Of a stretch of 14,219 nucleotides of DNA, positions 10,000 through 14,219 are shown in pieces. The notes under the pieces were generated by a model. It was not told where the DNA came from. It saw only the letters and a program-made list of their open reading frames with translations, and made no database searches. The stretch covers positions 1 through 14,219 of the forward strand of contig JASJAL010000251.1 in the NCBI GenBank assembly GCA_030067055.1. The letters are read 5' to 3'. Numbering within the stretch: position 1 is the first letter of the stretch; each line of letters starts with the position of its first letter. The position numbers and the translations under genes are program-made. This stretch comes from Kiloniellales bacterium (GTDB lineage: Bacteria; Pseudomonadota; Alphaproteobacteria; Kiloniellales; JAKSBE01).

Positions 10000-11003
10000 G
10001 TACGGCTAAGCGCGCCCGCAAGCCGGCGGTCAAGACGGAGTCCCTGGCCGAAGGCGTCCTGGCCGGCGACCGGCGGGCCCTGGCGCGGGCCATCACCCTG
10101 ATCGAATCGACCCGGGCCGATCACAGGCGCGAGGCGGCGACGCTGCTCGAGGCCCTGCTGCCGCGCACCGGCCGCTCGATCCGCTTGGGTATCTCCGGGG
10201 TGCCGGGGGTCGGCAAGTCGACCTTCATCGAGGCCTTCGGCCTGAAGCTGATCGAGGCCGGGCATCGGGTCGCGGTCCTGGCGGTCGATCCCTCCTCGCA
10301 GCGCAGCGGCGGCTCGATCCTGGGCGACAAGACCCGCATGCCGGAGCTGGCGACGGCCGAGGCCGCCTTCATCCGGCCCTCGCCGACCCGCGGCACCCTG
10401 GGCGGGGTCGCCCGGCGGACCCGCGAGGCCATGCTGGCGACCGAGGCTGCCGGCTTCGACGTGGTCATCGTCGAGACCGTCGGTGTCGGTCAGTCCGAGA
10501 CCGCGGTCGCCGAGATGGTCGACCTCTTTCTGCTCTTGATCGCGCCGGGCGGCGGCGACGAGCTGCAGGGTATCAAGCGCGGAATCATGGAGATTGCAGA
10601 CCTGATCGTGGTCAACAAAGCTGACGGCAAGCTGAAGGACGAGGCCGGCCGGACCGCTGCCGAATACCAGAGCGCCCTGCAGCTGCTGCGGCCGCGCAGC
10701 CAGAACTGGACGCCCCGGGTCCTGCTCTGCTCGGCCCTGAGCGGCACCGGCGTGCCCGAGGTCTGGGAAGCGGTCGGCGCTTACCGCGCGGCCCTGGAGC
10801 CCGAAGGCGAGATTGCCGCGCGCCGGTCCGAGCAGGCCCGGCAGTGGCTCTGGCAGGAGGTCCAGGAAGGGCTAATGGCCGCGCTGCAGGCCGATCCCGC
10901 GGTCGAGGCCGCGGCCGCCAAGCTGGAAGCCAAGGTTGTCGCGGGCAAGCTGCCGGCCACCGCGGCGGCGCAGGAGCTGTTGAAGGCCTTTCTGGAGCGC
11001 TGA
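9996..11003 (+). CDS. meaB: MeaB, G-protein chaperone of methylmalonyl-CoA mutase
   Basis: This 335-residue GTPase of the MeaB/ArgK family is the bacterial counterpart of human MMAA. It gates delivery of adenosylcobalamin to methylmalonyl-CoA mutase and protects the enzyme from inactivation. Walker [10 protein letters not shown] is at 68-76 (Lys74). The family stretch [19 protein letters not shown] follows, then switch ETVGVGQSE (160-168) and base-recognition NKAD (207-210). The helical C-terminal end (~265-335) is the dimerisation region in known members. GTG 9996 was chosen because it is preceded by a purine-rich AAAGGGG and yields the family's usual length. It overlaps the VOC stop by 4 nt. 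Its client enzyme is encoded at 952-3108, unusually far away for a pair that is often adjacent. A terminator-like hairpin follows. Confidence 0.95.
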   Translation: MSTAKRARKPAVKTESLAEGVLAGDRRALARAITLIESTRADHRREAATLLEALLPRTGRSIRLGISGVPGVGKSTFIEAFGLKLIEAGHRVAVLAVDPSSQRSGGSILGDKTRMPELATAEAAFIRPSPTRGTLGGVARRTREAMLATEAAGFDVVIVETVGVGQSETAVAEMVDLFLLLIAPGGGDELQGIKRGIMEIADLIVVNKADGKLKDEAGRTAAEYQSALQLLRPRSQNWTPRVLLCSALSGTGVPEVWEAVGAYRAALEPEGEIAARRSEQARQWLWQEVQEGLMAALQADPAVEAAAAKLEAKVVAGKLPATAAAQELLKAFLER

Positions 11004-11021
11004 ATTGGCTCCGGACGGGCC

Positions 11022-11050
11022 TTGACCGAGCCCTTTGGCTGCCCTACAAA
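11022..11050 (+). promoter_or_regulatory. sigma70-type promoter of rpmB
   Basis: TTGACC (11022-11027, five of six consensus matches) and TACAAA (11045-11050, four of six) are separated by 17 nt. A start near 11057 would give a leader of about 63 nt before rpmB. The leader contains the GC-rich hairpin described next. Identified by eye only. Confidence 0.5.
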
Positions 11051-11094
11051 ACGCGGCCGAAACGGGCGCCTTTCTTGGGGCGCCCGGGCGTTTT
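11048..11094 (+). terminator. Nested GC-rich hairpin with T run between meaB and rpmB
   Basis: An 8-bp inner stem CGGGCGCC/GGCGCCCG (11063-11070 with 11079-11086) closes an 8-nt loop. An outer 7-bp stem AAAACGC/GCGTTTT (11048-11054 with 11088-11094) encloses it. The short T run (11091-11094) fits an intrinsic terminator for meaB. Because the likely rpmB promoter is just upstream, the inner hairpin would also sit in the rpmB leader and could act as an attenuator. Confidence 0.55.
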
Positions 11095-11119
11095 CTAGAG
11101 AAAGCTTGGGATTTCAGCC

Positions 11120-11431
11120 ATGGCCCGCCGCTGCGCCTTCACCGGCAAGGGTGTTCAGACCGGTAACAACGTCAGCCACGCCCACAACAAGACCCGGCGC
11201 CGCTTCCTGCCGAACCTGCAGCGGACCTCGCTCTACAGCGATTCCCTGGGCGAGATGGTGCGCCTGCGGCTCTCGACCCGGGCGATCCGGACGATCGAGC
11301 ACAACGGCGGCCTGGACGCCTTCCTGCTGTCGACCGCGAACGCCAAGCTGGGCGAAGAGGCCCGGCGCCTGAAGCGCCGGATCCAGAAGGCCACGGCCAA
11401 GACCGAGGGCACCGCACCCGCCGCCAGCTAA
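11120..11431 (+). CDS. rpmB: 50S ribosomal protein L28
   Basis: This 103-residue basic protein binds 23S rRNA in the large ribosomal subunit. It shows the alphaproteobacterial L28 pattern: [20 protein letters not shown] at the N-terminus, [11 protein letters not shown] from ~23, then [14 protein letters not shown] (57-70). A lysine/arginine-rich helix ends the protein, with a short Ala/Thr/Ser tail. Only one cysteine (Cys5) is present, so there is no zinc ribbon. ATG 11120 gives the standard start. The ribosome site is weak. The gene is monocistronic as far as can be seen, with its own promoter, and it converges on the next gene across 27 nt. Confidence 0.96.
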   Translation: MARRCAFTGKGVQTGNNVSHAHNKTRRRFLPNLQRTSLYSDSLGEMVRLRLSTRAIRTIEHNGGLDAFLLSTANAKLGEEARRLKRRIQKATAKTEGTAPAAS

Positions 11432-11438
11432 GGCCTAT

Positions 11439-11458
11439 CCCGGACCTCCCGATCCGGG
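11439..11458. terminator. Small hairpin between convergent genes
   Basis: CCCGGA (11439-11444) and TCCGGG (11453-11458) form a 6-bp stem with an 8-nt loop. It fills nearly the whole 27-nt gap between rpmB and the convergent phytase-like gene. There is no T run on either strand, so a role in ending both transcripts is only plausible. Confidence 0.35.
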
Positions 11459-12436
11459 TTACTCCGCTTCCAACCAGAAGCTCATCAGCAGCGTGCGCTG
11501 GGCGACGTTGAAGTTGTCGTCCGAGATCACGTAGATCCGGACCCCGCCGCCGGGCTCGGGCTGCGCGGCGATGCCTTCCATGTTGTCGTAGATCATCGGC
11601 GGGCTCAGCTCGGCCAGGATCTCGCCGTCCAGGGTGGCGCCCGGCCGGATCTCCGCCAGGGGGATCCGCCGGATCGTGATACCCAGCCCGCCCAGGAGGC
11701 TGAACCGCCGCTCCAGGACCAAGACATCGCCCGAGGGCAGGACGGTCGCCCCGGTCGGCCGGTAGGGGGGCCTTCGGACCAAGGCAACCTCGAACCATTG
11801 ACCGTCCTGCCACAGAAAGCCGGGGATGGTCGTCCCGTCCCCGTTGTCCTCCGCTAAGGCCAGCAGGCGGTCGTTGGGCAGTTCGGTGACTGCCTCCAGG
11901 CCACTGTTGCCCTGCAAACGCTCAGCTCCTTGCGGCGACGGGAAGTCTCGGGCCGCTTGGCCGAGCGCGCCCGGGCCGGCGGGGTAGCGCCAGATGCGGT
12001 GCTCCTGCTCGAAGGCGACCAGATTGCTGCCGTCGCCGAGGCGGGCCAAGGCCTCGGCGTCGCCTGCGCGCTTGCCGGTCACCGGCCGGTTGTCGGGGTC
12101 GCGCAGCACGTCGATCTCGGCGTCCTCCAGGCCGACCAGAAAGCCCCGGTCGTCGAGCCGGAGGCGGGCCGAGACCCAGTGCCCGTCGTCCGACACGGCG
12201 AGCAGTCCCGCGCCGTCGGGCTCCAGCAACAGGCCGGATAGGCCGCCGAAGCGCGGATTGTTGGAGGAAAGCTCCAGTGTGCCCCGCCAGACCAGGGCGC
12301 CGACCGAGGTCCGGGATAGGTCTTCCGGGTCGAGCGGCTGCGGCGTCACGGTCAGGTCCAGCTGATCGGCCGGCGCCGGTCCGGGCGAATAGGCCAGTGC
12401 GAGCAGGCAGAGCAGAAGAGGAAGTCGGCGGATCAT
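11459..12436 (-). CDS. Secreted esterase-like/phytase-like beta-propeller protein
   Basis: This 325-residue protein has an N-terminal signal peptide: basic MIRR, a leucine-rich core (LPLLLCLLALA), and a likely cut after APA near residue 23. It is therefore periplasmic. The rest matches the family named 'esterase-like activity of phytase' (COG4246). The markers are FGGLSGLLLEPDGAGLLAVS (63-82), DAEALARLGDGSNLVAFEQE (126-145), NSGLEAVTELPNDRLLALAE (177-196), DNMEGIA (284-290) and the C-terminal SDDNFNVAQRTLLMSFWL. The fold in this family is a beta-propeller. The natural substrate is not established and phosphate-ester hydrolysis is only suggested by the name. Upstream in-frame starts exist (up to 12541), but they would bury the signal peptide, so ATG 12436 was chosen. 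It is divergent from the dienelactone hydrolase gene. Confidence 0.87.
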   Translation of the reverse strand: MIRRLPLLLCLLALAYSPGPAPADQLDLTVTPQPLDPEDLSRTSVGALVWRGTLELSSNNPRFGGLSGLLLEPDGAGLLAVSDDGHWVSARLRLDDRGFLVGLEDAEIDVLRDPDNRPVTGKRAGDAEALARLGDGSNLVAFEQEHRIWRYPAGPGALGQAARDFPSPQGAERLQGNSGLEAVTELPNDRLLALAEDNGDGTTIPGFLWQDGQWFEVALVRRPPYRPTGATVLPSGDVLVLERRFSLLGGLGITIRRIPLAEIRPGATLDGEILAELSPPMIYDNMEGIAAQPEPGGGVRIYVISDDNFNVAQRTLLMSFWLEAE

Positions 12437-12477
12437 CGGGCCAATGCGGAGAGAAGTGGTGGTGGCTTGGTAGCAGA

Positions 12478-12497
12478 GCTTCAGGTTTTCGTGAAGC
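12478..12497. repeat. Inverted repeat GCTTCA/TGAAGC in the divergent promoter region
   Basis: A 6-bp perfect inverted repeat with an 8-nt spacer (GGTTTTCG) lies in the 127-nt gap between the divergent phytase-like and dienelactone hydrolase genes. It could be an operator for either gene. No known regulator motif is recognised. Confidence 0.35.
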
Positions 12498-12563
12498 GTC
12501 TCCCCCCGTTCCAGGCTTTGCGGCATACTCGTAGAGTCCACTTACAAGGGAGGAGAGCCCCGC

Positions 12564-13340
12564 ATGACTCAACTCGACCGACGCCGTGTCGTCACGTCCC
12601 TCGCCAGCCTGCCCCTGGCTGCCGTTCTCGCCGATCCTCGCCTGGCTCGTGCGGCCGCGACGGGCCTCCAGGATGTCGAGCTCACCACCCAGGGCGGCAA
12701 GGCGGTCAAGGCCGCGCTGGCCCTGCCGGCCAGCACCCCGGCGCCGACCCTGGTGCTGATCCACGAATGGTGGGGCTTGAACGACCAGATCAAGGCGGTG
12801 GCCGCGGATCTCGCGGGCCAGGGCTACGTCGCCCTGGCGGTCGACCTCTACGACGGTAAAGTGGCCGGCCCCGGCGACCGCGAGAACGCCAGGGCCTACA
12901 TGCAAAGCGTCGATGCGGCCGCGGCAACCGACACCCTGGTGTCCTGGGCCGCTTGGCTGAAGGGCCACGAAAAGGGCAACGGCAAGATCGGGACCGTCGG
13001 CTGGTGCTTCGGCGGCGGCTGGTCGCTCAATGCCGGCATCGCAACGCCGGTCGATGCCACGGTGGTCTACTACGGCCGGGTCAACCGCACGGCCGAGGAG
13101 CTGAAGGCCCTGAAGGGGCCGGTCCTGGGGCACTTCGCGACCCAAGACAAGTGGATCAACCAGGAAATGGTCAGCGGCTTCGAGGCGGCCATGAAGGCAG
13201 CTGGCAAGACCGCGACCAACTACTGGTACGAAGCCGACCACGCCTTCGCCAATCCGACCAGCGCACGCTACGACGAGGCCGACGCCAAGCTCGCCTGGGA
13301 CCGGACCCTGTCCTTCTTCGCGTCTATCCTTCAGGGCTGA
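12564..13340 (+). CDS. Dienelactone hydrolase-family protein with twin-arginine signal
   Basis: This 258-residue alpha/beta-hydrolase belongs to the dienelactone hydrolase family, which cleaves lactone or ester bonds using a Cys-His-Asp triad. The triad is visible as Cys148 (GWCFGGG), Asp195 (ATQDKW) and His226 (ADHAFAN). Glu68 (HEWWGLND) matches the family's gating glutamate. The classical enzyme's substrate-binding Arg four residues after the histidine is replaced by Asn230, so chloro-dienelactone is not the likely substrate. The N-terminus (DRRRVVTSLASLPLAAVLA, then ARA at 28-30) has twin arginines and a hydrophobic core, predicting Tat export to the periplasm. A strong ribosome site GGGAGGAGA (12548-12556) sits 7 nt before the ATG. 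It is transcribed divergently from the phytase-like gene. Confidence 0.9.
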   Translation: MTQLDRRRVVTSLASLPLAAVLADPRLARAAATGLQDVELTTQGGKAVKAALALPASTPAPTLVLIHEWWGLNDQIKAVAADLAGQGYVALAVDLYDGKVAGPGDRENARAYMQSVDAAAATDTLVSWAAWLKGHEKGNGKIGTVGWCFGGGWSLNAGIATPVDATVVYYGRVNRTAEELKALKGPVLGHFATQDKWINQEMVSGFEAAMKAAGKTATNYWYEADHAFANPTSARYDEADAKLAWDRTLSFFASILQG

Positions 13341-13343
13341 GGG

Positions 13344-13364
13344 GCAGCGGCGAACGGCCGCTGC
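13344..13364 (+). terminator. GC-rich hairpin after the dienelactone hydrolase gene
   Basis: GCAGCGGC (13344-13351) and GCCGCTGC (13357-13364) form an 8-bp stem with a 5-nt loop, starting 4 nt past the stop codon. There is no T run, so it may stabilise the 3' end or terminate weakly. Confidence 0.45.
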
Positions 13365-13375
13365 TCGCGGAAGGT

Positions 13376-13412
13376 GAGGCAGCCCAATAAGCTGGGAAGC
13401 GTGGGCTGCCTC
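13376..13412. repeat. Perfect 11-bp inverted repeat
   Basis: GAGGCAGCCCA (13376-13386) and TGGGCTGCCTC (13402-13412) pair perfectly around a 15-nt loop. It lies between the dienelactone hydrolase gene and the convergent small membrane protein gene, where a two-way terminator would be expected. No T run follows on either strand. Confidence 0.6.
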
Positions 13413-13508
13413 TCCCCCGCTTGAGCTGCCCCATCGAAAGGACGGGACAGCCTTCCGGAACGGGTATCTCGCCGACCGTCCCGCGAAGCGCGCAGTATCG
13501 AGGTGGGG

Positions 13509-13625
13509 CTAGGGTTTGTTCTTGCGGTAGCGGGCATCCTCGATGGATACCCATGCCAACGCGAGCGCGAAAATCGTAAAGGCGCCCAGAACCCCAACCA
13601 GGAACAAGGTCTCGTCGAAAGGCAT
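13509..13625 (-). CDS. Single-helix small membrane protein, 38 residues
   Basis: I do not recognise the family. The product starts MPFDETLFLVGVLGAF and continues through a hydrophobic helix (about residues 7-26, with Trp25). It then ends in a charged tail (SIEDARYRKNKP) rich in Lys and Arg, which predicts the C-terminus in the cytoplasm. A perfect AGGAGG (complement of 13635-13640) lies 9 nt before the ATG, the best ribosome site in the window. An FNR/FixK-type box is centred about 70 nt upstream of the start. Small single-helix proteins of this size are often accessory subunits of respiratory oxidases or other membrane complexes, but no such partner is in view. Gene identity is well supported; function is unknown. 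Confidence 0.75.
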   Translation of the reverse strand: MPFDETLFLVGVLGAFTIFALALAWVSIEDARYRKNKP

Positions 13626-13688
13626 CGGCTTCAGCCTCCTTTTGCGGCTTCGAGCCTCTAGCCTGCGCCGGCCCAAGCCGGCCCTTCA

Positions 13689-13702
13689 TTGACCTATATC
13701 AA
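13689..13702. promoter_or_regulatory. FNR/FixK-type box
   Basis: TTGACCTATATCAA matches the FNR/Anr/FixK consensus TTGAY-N4-RTCAA at every defined position. It lies in the 120-nt gap between the end of the MFS gene and the start of the small membrane protein gene, both on the minus strand. It is therefore placed to control the small protein in response to oxygen. No strong -10 hexamer is seen at the exact class II distance; TAGAGG (complement of 13655-13660) is the nearest candidate. Confidence 0.55.
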
Positions 13703-13745
13703 ATGACCACAATTCGACTATGGGCTTGCCGGTGAGAGTAAAGAC

Positions 13746-14219
13746 TCACTCTCTTGCTCTTCGGTGTTTCAGGTAGGTGACCAGCGGCACCGGGAGGAAG
13801 AGGGCGAAGATCAGGGTCAGGGCGCCGGGCAGGCCGAAGTCGGGTGCGAGATCCCGGCCCAGGCCGCCGAGCGGCGGGCCGACCAGGGCGCCGACGTTCC
13901 ACATGGTCGCGAAGAGGGTGCTGGCCGCCGCCAGGTCGCCGCCCTGGAAGCGCTCCCCCATGAGGACGTTGCCCAGGGTGTAGAGGGCGCCCAGGCAGCC
14001 GCCGAAGGTGAAGATAAAGATCCAGTTCGCGCCGGGAATCGGCACCACGAAGGGGAAGGCGAGGCAGCCGGCGAGCAGCCCCAGGCTCAGGAGCAGCGCC
14101 AGAAGCCGGCGGTTCATCCGGTCGGCCAGCCAGCCGAAGGGATACTCCAGCGCCACGCCGCCGAGGCCGATCAGGGTCAGCAGCAGCAGGCCCTGGTCCT
14201 GGCTCAGGCCCTGGGCCAG
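13746..14219 (-). CDS. MFS transporter, C-terminal part, 5'-partial
   Basis: The frame is open to the window edge; 157 residues of the C-terminal half are visible, and an internal GTG at 14156 is not the likely start. The first visible residues (LLLLTLIGLGG) run into EYPFGWLADRMNRR, the MFS motif A loop (GxLaDrxxrr). Four further hydrophobic helices follow, including LLALLLSLGLLAGCLAFPFV, WIFIFTFGGCLGALYTLG, TLFATMWNVGALVGPPLGG and GALTLIFALFLPVPLVTYL. It ends in a basic tail (KHRRARE). The pattern GER...AASTLFATMWNVGALVGPPLGG fits the YcaD-like group of drug or small-molecule permeases. Substrate cannot be inferred. Inner membrane protein. The small membrane protein gene lies downstream on the same strand, 120 nt away. 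Confidence 0.85.
   Translation of the reverse strand: MAQGLSQDQGLLLLTLIGLGGVALEYPFGWLADRMNRRLLALLLSLGLLAGCLAFPFVVPIPGANWIFIFTFGGCLGALYTLGNVLMGERFQGGDLAAASTLFATMWNVGALVGPPLGGLGRDLAPDFGLPGALTLIFALFLPVPLVTYLKHRRARE

Noticed and set aside
11922..13241. 439-codon minus-strand frame across the divergent gap
   Set aside because: It covers parts of two well-identified genes and their promoter region; the second half is Arg/Gly/Pro-rich shadow sequence.
13732..13749. GTGAG/CTCAC inverted repeat at the end of the MFS gene
   Set aside because: A 5-bp stem overlapping the stop codon, with no T run on the minus strand; too weak to call a terminator.

Overview
The window comes from a GC-rich alphaproteobacterium, probably of the Rhodospirillales/Kiloniellales type. 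The evidence is strong third-position G/C in nearly every gene, a CtrA-type TTAA-N7-TTAA box, an alphaproteobacterial L28, and an Atm1-type exporter close to the Novosphingobium protein. No species can be named from the sequence alone. There is no rRNA, tRNA, CRISPR array, transposase, integrase or phage gene.

Layout, left to right. The first 861 nt are the C-terminal part of a class III adenylate cyclase (+), cut by the window edge. A good sigma70-type promoter then leads into methylmalonyl-CoA mutase (+, 952-3108). A gene-free stretch of about 440 nt carries a cluster of TTAA elements and precedes a 1260-residue membrane-anchored coiled-coil protein (+, 3548-7330). That protein has two N-terminal membrane helices, a regular 29-residue repeat array marked by a conserved proline, and a conserved-looking C-terminal domain. 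The architecture recalls the polarity factor TipN. Next come an Atm1-type ABC exporter (+, 7404-9242), a small low-GC orphan gene (+, 9250-9528), a VOC/glyoxalase-fold gene (+, 9565-9999) that overlaps the MeaB GTPase gene by 4 nt (+, 9996-11003), and rpmB (+, 11120-11431) with its own promoter and a leader hairpin.

Convergent with rpmB is a secreted phytase/esterase-like beta-propeller protein (-, 11459-12436). Divergent from that is an exported dienelactone hydrolase-family protein (+, 12564-13340). The last stretch, 13341-13745, holds several strong hairpins and a 38-residue single-helix membrane protein on the minus strand (13509-13625) with a perfect AGGAGG ribosome binding site. An FNR/FixK-type box lies about 70 nt upstream of it. 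The window ends inside an MFS transporter gene (-, 13746 to the edge).

Functional links. Methylmalonyl-CoA mutase and MeaB form one unit of the B12-dependent propionyl-CoA to succinyl-CoA route, although 6.9 kb separates their genes here. The VOC gene is translationally coupled to meaB but does not look like methylmalonyl-CoA epimerase. The items most worth a second look are the proline-ladder repeat protein with its CtrA-like upstream box, and the small membrane protein with its FNR-type box.
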